56,317 nucleotides of DNA from Roseovarius sp. EL26 (GCF_900327775.1 NZ_OUMZ01000004.1:1-56317), one strand, 5' to 3'. Positions 1 to 8,539 are shown, counted from the stretch's first letter. Notes: generated by a model not told the origin, from the letters alone. Translations and numbers: made by a program.

Positions 1-782
1 ACACATACGTAGCCCACTCCGATGATTTGTACGATCTCCCCATCCCGCCTGAAGGGTCACCGCTTCCCAACTTCTATCATTTCCTACGCGGTCTGGGCCT
101 ACCATCGCTTTGCTCTCAGCTTGCAGGATGTTGAGGATCTGCTCGCTGAACGAGGTATTACCGTCAGCTACGAAACGATCCGCGCGTGGGTTAAAAAACT
201 CGGTCCTGGAATCGCGAAACGGATCCGCGCAAGCCGCAATCGGTCCAGCGATAAATGGCATCTCGACGAAGTAGTCATCATGATCCGGGGTGTGAAACAC
301 TGGCTTTGGCGTGCAGTGGACAGCAACGGTCAAACCCTTGATATTCTGGTCCAAACTCGGCGCAATACACGGGCTGCTAAACGGTTCATCTCCAGATTAA
401 TGGCCCGCTGGGGCGAGCCCCGCGTTATTGTGACAGACAAACTCCGCAGCTACGGTGCGGCTCTACGCAAGCTTGAGTTGGATGTGGAGCATCGGGCGCA
501 CAAGGGATTGAACAATCGTATAGAAGGGTCGCACAGACCGACGCGGAAACGAGAAAAGATACAGGGCAGGTTCAAGTCAGCTCGTCAGGCCCAGAGATTC
601 CTCTCCGTCCATGATGAAACCGCTAACCTGTTCCGTCCATACCGCCACAAGATGACTGCCTCAACCTATCGCCAGAAACGGGCCACCGCTTTCGAACATT
701 GGAACGGCTGCGCCAAAGAACTGGCAGCCTGATACTATTTTCATGCATTGGTTGTTCTTCAGAAAATTAACCTGACAATGCC
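1..782 (+). mobile_element. IS6-family insertion sequence, copy A (left end cut by the window)
   Basis: The window opens inside an IS6-family element. The right inverted repeat AACCTGACAATGCC lies at 769-782. The matching left repeat (GGCATCGTCAACTTG) is missing here but is visible at 56086 in the second copy at the end of the window, so about 29 bases of the left end are outside the window. The transposase gene fills most of the element and looks intact. Confidence 0.85.
22..732 (+). CDS. IS6-family transposase (copy A)
   Basis: This is a DDE transposase of 236 residues, the usual size for the family, which moves by replicative cointegrate formation. The N-terminal helix-turn-helix region carries DVEDLLAERGITVSYETIRAW. 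The three catalytic acids are visible: Asp in KWHLDEV, Asp in VTDKLRSYGAA and Glu in NNRIEGSHRPTRKRE. The C-terminal signature AFEHWNGCAKELA recurs in the pseudogene that ends at 43950. No frameshift or internal stop is present. Because the window starts only 21 bases upstream, the true start cannot be checked further; in the second copy the same ATG is preceded by the rest of the left end. Confidence 0.9.
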   Translation: MICTISPSRLKGHRFPTSIISYAVWAYHRFALSLQDVEDLLAERGITVSYETIRAWVKKLGPGIAKRIRASRNRSSDKWHLDEVVIMIRGVKHWLWRAVDSNGQTLDILVQTRRNTRAAKRFISRLMARWGEPRVIVTDKLRSYGAALRKLELDVEHRAHKGLNNRIEGSHRPTRKREKIQGRFKSARQAQRFLSVHDETANLFRPYRHKMTASTYRQKRATAFEHWNGCAKELAA

Positions 783-784
783 GG

Positions 785-858
785 CGCGACGGGTTGAAAG
801 ACATCTTTGGCAAAGACATCAGCCGCGACCTGATCGGACGTCTGCATGCCCGTGGCCA
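785..858 (+). pseudogene. Short fragment resembling the C-terminal part of ScpB
   Basis: Directly behind the IS6 right end a 24-codon open stretch reads DGLKDIFGKDISRDLIGRLH in one frame. The GKxxSRDLIGRL pattern is reminiscent of the winged-helix part of the segregation and condensation protein ScpB. It has no start, is cut on the left by IS6 and gives way on the right to another IS6 transposase remnant. The assignment rests on memory of the family and is weak; it may simply be an unrelated fragment. Confidence 0.25.
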
Positions 859-872
859 AGCGCGAGATTGCT

Positions 873-1121
873 CCGGGTGTCGAACACCGATCGCATAAGG
901 GTTTGAACAACCTCGCCGAAAACAGCCACTTGCCATTTCGAAAGCGGGACAGGGCGATGCAGGGTTATCGTTCACGGGGAAGTCTGCAACAGTTTGTATC
1001 AATTCACTCAGCCATACGGAATTGCTTCTTTGCGCCCTCCCGCCGTCGCTCTACCTTAACAATCCGCTATCACCGTATCGAGGCATTTGACGCCCGGAAT
1101 GCCGCCACGCGAGTAGCTTGA
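873..1121 (+). pseudogene. IS6-family transposase, C-terminal remnant
   Basis: The reading frame from about 873 gives PGVEHRSHKGLNN, NSHLPFRKRDRAMQGY and a tail ending in the stop at 1119-1121, the typical C-terminal third of an IS6-family transposase of another subgroup than copy A. The N-terminal two catalytic acids are missing. It lies immediately next to IS6 copy A, which suggests that one IS6 element inserted into or recombined with another. A nearby ATG at 846 gives an open frame of 91 codons, but the first part has no family resemblance. Confidence 0.75.
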
Positions 1122-1210
1122 AATCCGGGTATCAGGATTCTCTTTGGGCACGCAGTTAATGTGACAACACCTGCCTTATTGAGGAAGGCGTGGGCTTCGC
1201 CCCACATTGC

Positions 1211-2773
1211 TTACTGAGAGATGCCACCTTCGGTTGATGTCTGCTCTTCAACGTGGCCCTTGTTTGCGACCGGTTTGCCACGCGGAGGGAACTTCTCGAA
1301 GGTGGCAAGATGTGCCTGTACCAATCGGGCGGCTGGGCCGAAGGCCCACATCTTTTCACCCATCCAACGCACATACATACCACTTTCGTCCGCAGCTTTT
1401 TCATATGGGTCACGACGCAGATTGTAGAGCAACGGGGCAACCAATTCTTCCTTAGGGCCCGACCAGCCATGGTTTTGTACGACAAAGTGTGCTTTCCAAT
1501 CATTGTAGCGCACTGCCTGTAGGTCCGTCCCCTGATAGTAGATCAGCTCGCGGCGACTGCTCTCTTCATCCTCGCCAGTCAGATAAGACAGTTGGTTGTA
1601 GCCATCGAGATGTACATTGTAGCCTTCATAGCCCTCTAGCAGTTTCTCCCTCATGTCTGCGGGGCCTCCGGCGGCTGCCACAAAGGTCGGCATCCAGTCC
1701 ATTCCGCTGAAAATACCATTTAAGACCTGACCTTCCGGAATTTTACCGGGCCAGCGTATGATAGCAGGCACTCTGAAGCCACCTTCCCAGGTCGTACCTT
1801 TTTCCCCATGGAACGGTGTGGTTCCGCCATCGGGCCAAGTCAGTGTTTCGGGACCATTATCAGCTGTGAACATTACTATGGTGTTGTCGGCAACTCCAAG
1901 GTCTTCGAGGTGGCTGAGAACATCGCCAACGTTGTCGTCCAACTCCTTCATGACCACATCCTGAAGACCGCGACCATTGCCCAGCATTTCCTCGTACTCC
2001 GGGCTGAGGTGGGTCCACACATGTGCTCGAGCTGGAGCCATCCAGACGAAGAACGGGGAGTCTGCCTCGACCGCACGCGAAATGAAATCTTTCGTATGAG
2101 CCGTTACTTCGTTGTCCAACGTCTTTTGACGTTCCGGCGGAGCCGGACCATCGTCAATGATACGCTGCTTTCCGACTTTACCGAAACGCGGATCCACTGT
2201 TTCATCCTCTTCCTCTGTAGCGAAGGAATGAATAATGTTGCGCGGAGAGAATTGCGCGTTGAATTCCGGATCGTCCGGCCAGTCGGGGTCAGACGTGTAT
2301 TCCATGGCGTTCAGGTGATAGAGCCAACCCCAGTATTCATCGAAACCCTTCGTCGTAGGCAGGAACTCGTTCAGATCACCAAGGTGGTTTTTACCGAACT
2401 GTCCTGTCGTATATCCCAGTTTTTTCAGGAACATCGGGAGAGTTGGATCACTTGGATTCAAACCTATTGGGTCACCCGGCAGTCCAACTGTATGCATACC
2501 AGTCCTAATTGGCATCTGCCCTGTCATGAATGCTGATCGTCCAGCAGTGCAACTTGGCTCCGCGTAGTAATCTGTAAGACGCACACCTTCCAAGGAAAGC
2601 TTATCTAAGTTGGGTGTCTCAATGCTTTTAATACCGCCATGATAAACGCCAACGCTGGCCCAACCTACGTCGTCTGCCATAATGACAAGAATATTAGGAG
2701 GCCCATCCTCGTCGGCCCAAGCACTAGAAACCATAGTGCAAAGCGCACCGGCCAAAGAGATAAACTTTTTCAT
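1211..2773 (-). CDS. Secreted sulfatase (arylsulfatase/choline-sulfatase type)
   Basis: The 520-residue product has an N-terminal signal peptide (MKKFISLAGALCTMVSSAWA) and is expected in the periplasm or outside the cell. It belongs to the type I sulfatases, which hydrolyse sulfate esters using a formylglycine made from cysteine. The CxAxR signature is intact as SCTAGRS with Cys75, and the metal-binding Asp pair follows the ILVIMADD stretch (Asp34-Asp35). A later TADNGPE motif supplies further metal ligands. Length is normal. The substrate cannot be told; marine relatives act on algal polysaccharide or small organosulfates. No formylglycine-generating enzyme gene lies in the window. The gene stands alone between transposon debris and decayed catabolic genes. 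A pair of direct repeats lies 50-95 bases upstream of its ATG. Confidence 0.9.
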   Translation of the reverse strand: MKKFISLAGALCTMVSSAWADEDGPPNILVIMADDVGWASVGVYHGGIKSIETPNLDKLSLEGVRLTDYYAEPSCTAGRSAFMTGQMPIRTGMHTVGLPGDPIGLNPSDPTLPMFLKKLGYTTGQFGKNHLGDLNEFLPTTKGFDEYWGWLYHLNAMEYTSDPDWPDDPEFNAQFSPRNIIHSFATEEEDETVDPRFGKVGKQRIIDDGPAPPERQKTLDNEVTAHTKDFISRAVEADSPFFVWMAPARAHVWTHLSPEYEEMLGNGRGLQDVVMKELDDNVGDVLSHLEDLGVADNTIVMFTADNGPETLTWPDGGTTPFHGEKGTTWEGGFRVPAIIRWPGKIPEGQVLNGIFSGMDWMPTFVAAAGGPADMREKLLEGYEGYNVHLDGYNQLSYLTGEDEESSRRELIYYQGTDLQAVRYNDWKAHFVVQNHGWSGPKEELVAPLLYNLRRDPYEKAADESGMYVRWMGEKMWAFGPAARLVQAHLATFEKFPPRGKPVANKGHVEEQTSTEGGISQ

Positions 2774-2822
2774 TTGAACTCCACTTGCATATGCTCTTCT
2801 AAAAGATAGAAGAAATCGAAGG

Positions 2823-2868
2823 TTTTGTTAACATGCTAAGTTTAAAATTTTGTTAACATGCTAAGTTT
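2823..2868. repeat. Two 21-bp direct repeats upstream of the sulfatase gene
   Basis: The unit TTTTGTTAACATGCTAAG plus TTT occurs at 2823-2843 and again at 2848-2868, a spacing of 25 bases. Each unit contains the palindrome GTTAAC. The repeats sit about 50-95 bases upstream of the sulfatase start on the minus strand, where an operator or promoter would be expected. They could be twin binding sites of a regulator or a chance local duplication. Confidence 0.55.
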
Positions 2869-2883
2869 TAAGTTTTTATAGAT

Positions 2884-3503
2884 GCCGCCATTGATCATGC
2901 GGGTTATCAAAACGGCAGGAAGGTCCGCGTCTCGTTTGTCCGAACTGGCTGCGGCGAAAGGGCGGTATGAGCTCCGCTGATTTTCGCTGGCCCGAATGAC
3001 CGCAAACGGGTAGTTCGCCGCGCTGCCAAAAAGTTTCGGGCTGCGGGAGCGATGGTTTTCTGCATCAGCAATAGCTGCACGAGCAAAATGTAGGCTTGTC
3101 CCGCTCTCCGGTCATTGCATCGCCAAAATAGCTGTACCGACGACCAACGTCCGCTTCGAGGAAGCTGCAACACGGCCTGGCAAATAAACGGTGCTGCGAT
3201 GCTCTATCTAGCGGGGCTGGCCAAATTCTGCAGTTCTGACACGAGCGACTGTGGTGGTATTGCCATCCCTCGTTTGGTTACAGACGTAGCCGCCGATCTG
3301 TTCCAATCTGACATCAACTTGATGGGCAAGTGTGCTGAGGCTGCACGAAGCCTGGAACGAGAAACTGAAGACCCAACGCTTGGCGGGCTATGTAAGCGAA
3401 TTGGCGAGGATTGCGATAGCATTGCACGGACACAGCGCGGCACATCTATCGAGGCCGGCTTCGGGAACAGTGAAGTGTTCAGAGAATTCGCCCGCGCGCG
3501 TAG
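2884..3503. other. Gene-remnant stretch with no intact gene
   Basis: Several open frames of 70-170 codons exist on both strands, but none carries a recognisable domain, a convincing ribosome binding site or consistent coding character. One frame at 2884-2950 reads DAAIDHAGYQNGRKVRVSF before stopping, and another at 3335-3500 reads as helical, charged sequence. These look like joined fragments of former genes upstream of the truncated racemase gene. Confidence 0.4.
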
Positions 3504-3935
3504 TTGCAAGAACAGGTCAGCATTCATCATCGCTATGACGAGGCGATCAACAAGATTGATTTGGGAGCTTTCCCTTTCCTTGTTCTCGATGCAGAGAAGG
3601 GGTCAAATGTGCACCGCTTCGCCAATATGATGCCCGGTGGTCGGATCGACCGATCCCCCTGTGGCACCGGCGCCGCCGCACGTGCCGCCGTTCTACATGC
3701 ACGTGGAAAGATGGATATCGGCGAAGAACATACGGCACTGTCAATTACGGATGGCGAATTCAAGATGCGCCTTCGTGAAAAGACCACTATCAGCGGAACC
3801 GAGGTTGTCATGCCCGAGATTACCAGGCGCGCCTTTATTTATGGCACCAGCCAATTGTTCGTAAATCCCGAAGATCCCTATCAGATGGGGATAAGCCTTT
3901 CTGACATGTGGGGCAAAGCCGCACGTGGGTGTTAG
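3504..3935 (+). pseudogene. Proline racemase / 4-hydroxyproline epimerase family, C-terminal remnant
   Basis: The last roughly 110 codons match the C-terminal half of the proline racemase superfamily, with the hallmark DRSPCGTGAAARAAVLHARG, whose Cys is the second catalytic cysteine of the family. The usual protein is about 310-340 residues; only 143 codons are open here and the N-terminal catalytic cysteine region is absent. The gene would have epimerised or dehydrated proline or hydroxyproline. It is followed 32 bases later by a truncated M20 amidohydrolase start, so this was probably part of an amino-acid catabolic operon. It cannot be an active enzyme as it stands. Confidence 0.8.
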
Positions 3936-3967
3936 TTTCGCCTACCACACTGCACATGGAACATATC

Positions 3968-4081
3968 ATGCTCAACATCACACCCAAGATACTTGCTGCA
4001 CATCTTCCTTGGATGCTTAAAATGCGACGGGACTTTCATCAAAATCCCGAACTGGGTTTTGACGAAAGTCGGACTGTTTGA
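3968..4081 (+). pseudogene. M20-family amidohydrolase (hippurate hydrolase type), N-terminal fragment
   Basis: From the ATG at 3968 the frame reads MLNITPKILAAHLPWMLKMR and then RDFHQNPELGFDESRT before a stop at 4079-4081. The RRDFHxxPELGFxE pattern is the N-terminal signature of M20 peptidases and aminoacylases of the hippurate hydrolase group, normally about 390 residues. The remainder, including all metal ligands, is gone. It directly follows the racemase remnant on the same strand. Confidence 0.75.
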
Positions 4082-4172
4082 CGTCAGCGCCTATGTACGT
4101 ACTGATTGTGCCGCCCTAGCATTCAAGTTATAAATCAGTAACGTCGTCGGACTTGTAGGGAAAACGCACTCT

Positions 4173-4514
4173 ATGTTTGCTAAAGTCAAATCCAGTTTTC
4201 GGGACGTGATCCTTTGGACAACATTGATATGTGTGTTTTGTCTGGGCTATCTACAGACAACAGAAAGCCTGTTTGCTGGCTTTGTAGTGCAAGAACTTTC
4301 TGCTTTTGAGCACGGCGCATTCGACGGTGCCGAGCCGTATTGTAGTACAGGTCAATGTGCGGGCGGCAGCATCTCTTGTAGCAGCAACTGCGATTTCTTG
4401 ATACATTCCACCAACTCACCCCTGGCCCGCAACCACAGGTTTGAAAACTGGCCCGTGATTATGCTTGTGCTCATCGGACGATCAGTCGGTTTTGACCCCA
4501 GGCCTCCCAAATAA
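4173..4514 (+). CDS. Hypothetical small protein with one N-terminal membrane segment
   Basis: The 113-codon frame begins MFAKVKSSFRDVILWTTLIC and has one hydrophobic segment at about residues 13-30, which may be an uncleaved signal anchor. A weak purine-rich site (GTAGGGA) lies upstream of the ATG. The middle contains several cysteines, while the last 30 residues look poor. It precedes the DoxX-like gene on the same strand, separated by a hairpin. I do not recognise a family. It may be real, frameshifted in its second half, or spurious. Confidence 0.35.
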   Translation: MFAKVKSSFRDVILWTTLICVFCLGYLQTTESLFAGFVVQELSAFEHGAFDGAEPYCSTGQCAGGSISCSSNCDFLIHSTNSPLARNHRFENWPVIMLVLIGRSVGFDPRPPK

Positions 4515-4568
4515 AGTTGAATGAAACCGGCAACCACTCTGGTTGCTGTTACTCTCATATTCAACTTT
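4513..4568 (+). promoter_or_regulatory. Nested hairpin just upstream of the DoxX-like gene
   Basis: An outer perfect 10-bp inverted repeat, AAAGTTGAAT (4513-4522) with ATTCAACTTT (4559-4568), encloses an inner perfect 7-bp stem, GCAACCA (4530-4536) with TGGTTGC (4540-4546). The GGAG ribosome binding site at 4571-4574 lies 3 bases beyond the outer stem, so the RNA structure could affect translation or end transcription from upstream. No run of T follows, so a classical terminator is unlikely. Confidence 0.5.
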
Positions 4569-4581
4569 TTGGAGTGTCCAA

Positions 4582-5556
4582 ATGACACAATCTATATCGC
4601 CCATAGCGGGCGTAACTCAACTATGGCACAAACTGACCCGTTCTGAGACAGGCCAGCTCACGGAGCAAAACATCAACCACATCGCACTGATTCTGAGGTT
4701 TGGAATCGGATCGGTGTTTGTCATCGGCGGCTGGTGGAAACTCTCACGAGCGATTGATCCCACTCGAGCCGATGCATTGGTCAGCAAGTATCTGGCGCCG
4801 AACGGCTATATAAATGGGTTCTTTCAGGAATATCTGTTCACAAATGATTTGCTGACGCCATGGGCGTTCATGACAGCCCTATCCACCTTCGAACTCTTTG
4901 CCGGATTGGCTCTGTTACTCGGCATTTTTGTACGCCCGCTGTCGATTATCTTTGGGCTGCTCATGTGGTCTTTTGTGGCGGCACTTCCTGTGGTCACAAC
5001 GCCGGATCTCATCCCAACTGATTCAACCTTCCTAACCCCAGCGTTGATCGTCCAAATTCGCGATGTTGGGCTGTCTGGATTCTGTTTTGCTTTGGCCATC
5101 GTCGGCTCTGGAGCGTACAGTCTTGATGCCAGATTATTGGGAAGAGGGCGCGCCCTGGGGTTAGTCGAATGGGCAACACTCGGTCTTTTAGTCCGCATAT
5201 CAATAGCTGTGGTATTCCTCACGGGCGGATTTTTCTTTGGCCTCGATCACGTAAAATCCTGGACAGGCATTCCATTGCTTTCCATCGGAATTGGGATCAC
5301 CATGCTATCAGGACATGGGGTGCGTGTTGCAGCCGTCGCCGCACTCGTTGTCTTACTTTTCTATTGCGTCGGTAAGCTTGATGCCGCCAAACCCTTGTGG
5401 GACAACCTCAACGCTATAAAACGCGAGTTTGCGTTTTGTGCCGCAGCGAGCCTCCTGCTTTGCTTTTCCGGGGGGCAGGCATTTCAGGTTGGTTATCTGA
5501 TCCGTCATCCCAAAACTGCGCTGTTCGGGTCCGAACAGCAAACGCATCAATCATAA
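4582..5556 (+). CDS. DoxX/DoxD-family membrane protein
   Basis: The product has 324 residues with several hydrophobic segments, among them residues around FGIGSVFVIGGWWKL, the AFMTALSTFELFAGLALLLG helix and a second group of helices after residue 180. The first half fits the DoxX/DoxD fold (quinol-linked subunit family, function mostly unknown) with an extra C-terminal half that seems to repeat it. The ATG at 4582 was chosen over an upstream in-frame start at 4543 because GGAG lies 7 bases before it. It is placed behind the small hypothetical gene and followed by two hairpins. Confidence 0.7.
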   Translation: MTQSISPIAGVTQLWHKLTRSETGQLTEQNINHIALILRFGIGSVFVIGGWWKLSRAIDPTRADALVSKYLAPNGYINGFFQEYLFTNDLLTPWAFMTALSTFELFAGLALLLGIFVRPLSIIFGLLMWSFVAALPVVTTPDLIPTDSTFLTPALIVQIRDVGLSGFCFALAIVGSGAYSLDARLLGRGRALGLVEWATLGLLVRISIAVVFLTGGFFFGLDHVKSWTGIPLLSIGIGITMLSGHGVRVAAVAALVVLLFYCVGKLDAAKPLWDNLNAIKREFAFCAAASLLLCFSGGQAFQVGYLIRHPKTALFGSEQQTHQS

Positions 5557-5568
5557 AAACAGAAACGC

Positions 5569-5624
5569 GCCAACCGCTTGATAAAAGGTGGTTGGCCCGC
5601 ACCCCGGCCAGGCAGGCGGGGTGC
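5569..5624 (+). terminator. Two consecutive hairpins after the DoxX-like gene
   Basis: The first stem pairs GCCAACC (5569-5575) with GGTTGGC (5590-5596); the second pairs GCACCCCG (5599-5606) with CGGGGTGC (5617-5624). They begin 12 bases after the DoxX stop codon. The following bases are not T-rich, so the strength as intrinsic terminators is uncertain. Confidence 0.5.
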
Positions 5625-5805
5625 TGACTGTATCAGTCAATAGTGAACAAAAGCGCGGGAATTCGTAATTATGTTCCGGACCCCATGGGTATGATCTTCG
5701 TCAAAGACACTGTCATCCAGCCATAGCTCCTTGAACCGGTCCGTTCAGGTGTGGAATCCGTTCCTGCTTCTTTCTGTTGAATTGGTTGCGATCAAGGCCT
5801 GCTCA

Positions 5806-5946
5806 CAGCGGGGTAACCCGAAGATCGGACACCTCTGGTCCGACCGCTTCGACCACCCTGGTTGCCTCACATCCTGGAATGCCCTGCAGAGCTAAGGTTT
5901 TGTAGAGCCCGGAGCGGACATAGACATCGTGGTAGTTCACCCTGAT
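5806..5946 (-). pseudogene. Quinone oxidoreductase (MDR superfamily), N-terminal fragment
   Basis: On the minus strand the bases read NYHDVYVRSGLYKTLALQG followed by IPGCEATRVVEAVGPEVSD, the N-terminal GroES-like region of NADPH:quinone oxidoreductases. Both the start and the Rossmann domain are missing; the plus-strand left flank continues with no family match. It is another piece of the gene graveyard between 2.9 and 6.3 kb. Confidence 0.7.
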
Positions 5947-5996
5947 CCTGGTTTGTCAGATACGAAGTTCGCCGGAATCAGGCTCGGCAACCTCGA

Positions 5997-6235
5997 CATC
6001 TTCTCAAACCAGAAGCGTCTACGCGGCATTCTGATCGAAGCGGCTTGGCAATGGACGTGGCGCGATCCAGAAACCAAGGAGCTCTACAATCGACATTTGC
6101 GAAGCATGGGATCGGACAGAAAGCTATTGCCGCCGTCGCCCGCAAGCTCGCAATCAAGCTTTGGCGCTTGGCGATGGAACCACCGCCCGCGCCAATGGGG
6201 GATGCTGCGAGCGGGGCTCGGTCGGCATAGCCGAC
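5997..6235 (+). pseudogene. IS110/IS1111-type transposase, C-terminal remnant with a frameshift
   Basis: One frame gives KRLRGILIEAAWQWTWRDPE and continues to LYNRHL, then the adjacent frame gives KHGIGQKAIAAVARKLAIKL. Together they match the C-terminal helical part of IS110-family transposases. A one-base frameshift separates the two halves near 6100, and the catalytic N-terminal domain is absent. The opposite end of a similar element lies at 9630, interrupted by IS6. Confidence 0.75.
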
Positions 6236-6500
6236 AGTAAAATAGGGCAGCACGCCTATCAACCGGCGCGTACCGAAAACGGTACTCGGGGACCTTACAT
6301 CATCCTGTCAGGCACGAATAAGAAAAGGCTTACGCTAGGTCGGTGAACAGATTTGATTTGGCTTGCAAACCGGCGATGCAAATTAACTGTCGGTACGAGG
6401 AAGTGTTGAACGAAGCCGACTTGCGCATGTCGCGTCCAATGCAGATGTTAAACCCAAAATGCTATAACCTCGCTAGGGAGAAAAAATATTAGGTGCACAG
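6236..6500. other. Non-coding stretch, probably the end of the IS110 remnant
   Basis: No gene is supported here. The first part likely belongs to the 3' end of the IS110-type element. The last 30 bases hold the purine-rich upstream region (GGGAGAAAAAATATTAGGTG) of the GFA-family gene. Confidence 0.4.
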
Positions 6501-6857
6501 ATGATTAAATACACCGGAAGCTGCCACTGTGGTGCTGTGAAGTTCACATTCTCCGCTCCGGAAATAGAGCAGGTTATGCGATGCGACTGCTCCATTTGCG
6601 CCCGTAAGGGCATATCTATGTCGATGACGACGATTGCACCGGAAGACATTGAAATCTCAGCGGAAGAAGGTGCTCTTTCAACATACCAATTCGGCTCGAT
6701 GACAGCTCGCCATCACTTTTGCAGCCGTTGCGGTATTCAGACGTTCGTCGAAACCCGACTGAATCCGGGCCACTACAGAATTAACGTTGGCTGCGTCGAT
6801 GGTATCAACGCGCTGCGCCTTCCAGAGATTATTTACGATGGGCAATCCCTCGACTGA
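6501..6857 (+). CDS. GFA / CENP-V family zinc protein
   Basis: The 118-residue product has the full cysteine pattern of the GFA (glutathione-dependent formaldehyde-activating enzyme-like) fold: Cys8 and Cys10 in GSCHCGAV, Cys28, Cys30 and Cys33 in RCDCSIC, and Cys74 and Cys77 in HHFCSRCG. These bind structural and catalytic zinc. Members are cytoplasmic carbon-sulfur lyase-like proteins whose substrates are usually unknown; the annotation as formaldehyde-activating enzyme is not safe. Length is typical for the small members. It is monocistronic, followed by a terminator that faces the other strand. Confidence 0.85.
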   Translation: MIKYTGSCHCGAVKFTFSAPEIEQVMRCDCSICARKGISMSMTTIAPEDIEISAEEGALSTYQFGSMTARHHFCSRCGIQTFVETRLNPGHYRINVGCVDGINALRLPEIIYDGQSLD

Positions 6858-6902
6858 GAACAGTCGAAGTTATCATTCTCGCCATTGACTATTGTCCACA
6901 TA

Positions 6903-6933
6903 AGAAAAACCCCGTCGCAAGAAGCGAGCGGGG
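6903..6933 (-). terminator. Intrinsic terminator (minus strand, possibly bidirectional)
   Basis: CCCCGTCGC (6910-6918) pairs with GCGAGCGGGG (6924-6933) with one bulged base. Read on the minus strand the stem is followed by GTTTTTCTTA, a proper intrinsic terminator. The nearest minus-strand gene is the EamA gene ending at 7595, so either that transcript is long or a gene has been lost in between. It also closes the GFA gene from the other side. Confidence 0.6.
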
Positions 6934-6935
6934 CC

Positions 6936-7594
6936 AAGCCCGACCCACGGGCCTGGAATGTTGTTGAATGTCATACGAACCTGACCCAAGTGTCATAACG
7001 TGACCCAATCCCCGTTTTTGCCCGCGTGGTCTGTTGCGATTGATCTGACTTCCCCTTCTGGAAAATCAGGGCTGATTTGCAGGTCAGACGGCGAAGCCGC
7101 CTGTTCCTGCTGATCTGCCACGTGGCGAACGCGGGAGGGGGCAAGGCAATGCTATTCGACAGTGGTGGTGCGGGCAGGAGGCGGAGCAGACAACACGGTC
7201 CTGTTTAATAGGGCTGCCCGAGGGGGAGGGCAGCGCCCTCACCCTTACGGCCAGGAGCGTTTGACTTGCCCAAATCCCGCTGGCCCAGAAAACAAGAGCG
7301 GCGGGGCCAATAGCCCCGCCACCGTTGCGATCATTCGATTTTGGTGATGGAATTTACACAGTGCGCAGCTATTCCGTCATTCGTTTTTCACTCTTTGCTG
7401 ATGCAGCATTTGTTCGCAATCGCGGCCCATCTGTTGTTGCAACGTAGCGCGTATCGCTAATCCGGTCATTCATTGGCATTGTTATAGCTGGAACCGAGAC
7501 CGCACTTTCGCTGCATGCCGTTCAGACAAACAAGACGCGGGACAAGGCGCTCTCTCGCTGCATAATTGCCAACGCCCGCTATTGATCGGCTGTC
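6936..7594. other. Gene-free, GC-rich region with several hairpins
   Basis: No gene is supported. GC-rich inverted repeats are visible: GCTGCCC (7213-7219) with GGGCAGC (7228-7234), and GGCGGGGC (7300-7307) with GCCCCGCC (7313-7320), an 8-bp perfect stem with a 5-base loop. The composition differs from both neighbours. It may be the non-coding remainder of a plasmid accessory module, or carry an undetected small RNA. Confidence 0.4.
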
Positions 7595-8539
7595 TCAAAT
7601 TCCGCATGCTGGTAGCTTGTCTAACTTTGCCCTCACCACGTCTTTACCAGCGATCACAACGAGGACACCTGCAACAATGATCAACGCTATCCCGATCATC
7701 GTCCAGAGTTGCGGCTTCTCTCCGAAGAACACGAAACCCCAAAAGGCGGCGAAAATCAAATAGGCATAATCGAACGTGGCAATCACTTGTGGGCGCGGCG
7801 ACTGGTAGGCTTTTGCCAAACCAATGCTTACACCGACGATCAGAATTGCCATGACGACCAGGATACCGAGTGTTTGGACGCTGAAGCTGGACCATTGGGC
7901 GAACAAAAACGGATATCTTTCCACGTAGCCTGAAGGTGAGATGCGCAGCCAAAAGCTCACCAGTGCGCCAACTACGACAAGGGAGATGTTCAAACTGATC
8001 GCAAGTGCCGCAGGTCTTTCATCCTGACATTTGGCACGCGTCAGCACAGCGGCCACAGCATAGAGGAATGCTGCGATTACTGGGATCAGTGAAAGCATTG
8101 TGAAATCCGCACCATTTGGGCGCACAACAAACAGCACCCCAATAAATCCGAGCACCACGGCGATCCATTGCATCGGTGTGATCGGTTCTCGTAATAAAAT
8201 CGCGGATAGGATCACGATGAAAAGTGGGCCGGTGTAAAGCGCCGCCGCGACCACAGACAGGTCCAGCAATGGAATGGCAGCATAGATCGCGAGATACATC
8301 GCCACCAGAACGAAACTTCTCAGCGTGACCCAACCGACTGCTTTGGGCCAGAAGTGCCCGTTTGCCAAAAGCACCAGAACTGGCAGTGCCAAAACAGATC
8401 GACACACGTAGATTTGCCAAAGCGTCATGTCGGCACTGGAAAATTTCACAAAGGCATCGGTCAGCGCCATCGCAAAGACCGTCAGCAGAATTGTAAAGAT
8501 GCCTGTGATCAGGGATTGGTTTTTTTCTGAAGTGGTCAT
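7595..8539 (-). CDS. EamA-family (DMT superfamily) membrane exporter
   Basis: The 314-residue protein shows about ten hydrophobic helices in two similar halves, typical of DMT-superfamily carriers with tandem EamA domains. Stretches such as LDLSVVAAALYTGPLFIVIL (end of the first half) and YAYLIFAAFWGFVFFGEKP (second half) carry the usual GE motif before the last helices. Such proteins export amino acids or other small metabolites through the inner membrane; the substrate here is unknown. A strong GGAGG lies 4 bases before the ATG at 8539. It is divergently transcribed from the LysR gene at 8637, which is its likely regulator. Confidence 0.9.
   Translation of the reverse strand: MTTSEKNQSLITGIFTILLTVFAMALTDAFVKFSSADMTLWQIYVCRSVLALPVLVLLANGHFWPKAVGWVTLRSFVLVAMYLAIYAAIPLLDLSVVAAALYTGPLFIVILSAILLREPITPMQWIAVVLGFIGVLFVVRPNGADFTMLSLIPVIAAFLYAVAAVLTRAKCQDERPAALAISLNISLVVVGALVSFWLRISPSGYVERYPFLFAQWSSFSVQTLGILVVMAILIVGVSIGLAKAYQSPRPQVIATFDYAYLIFAAFWGFVFFGEKPQLWTMIGIALIIVAGVLVVIAGKDVVRAKLDKLPACGI

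Noticed and set aside
1253..2536. Several plus-strand open frames of 70-242 codons over the sulfatase gene
   Set aside because: They lie antisense to a complete sulfatase with all family motifs and have no recognisable domains of their own.
2823..2868. Plasmid iterons / replication origin
   Set aside because: Only two units, no replication initiator gene nearby, and the position upstream of the sulfatase fits an operator better.
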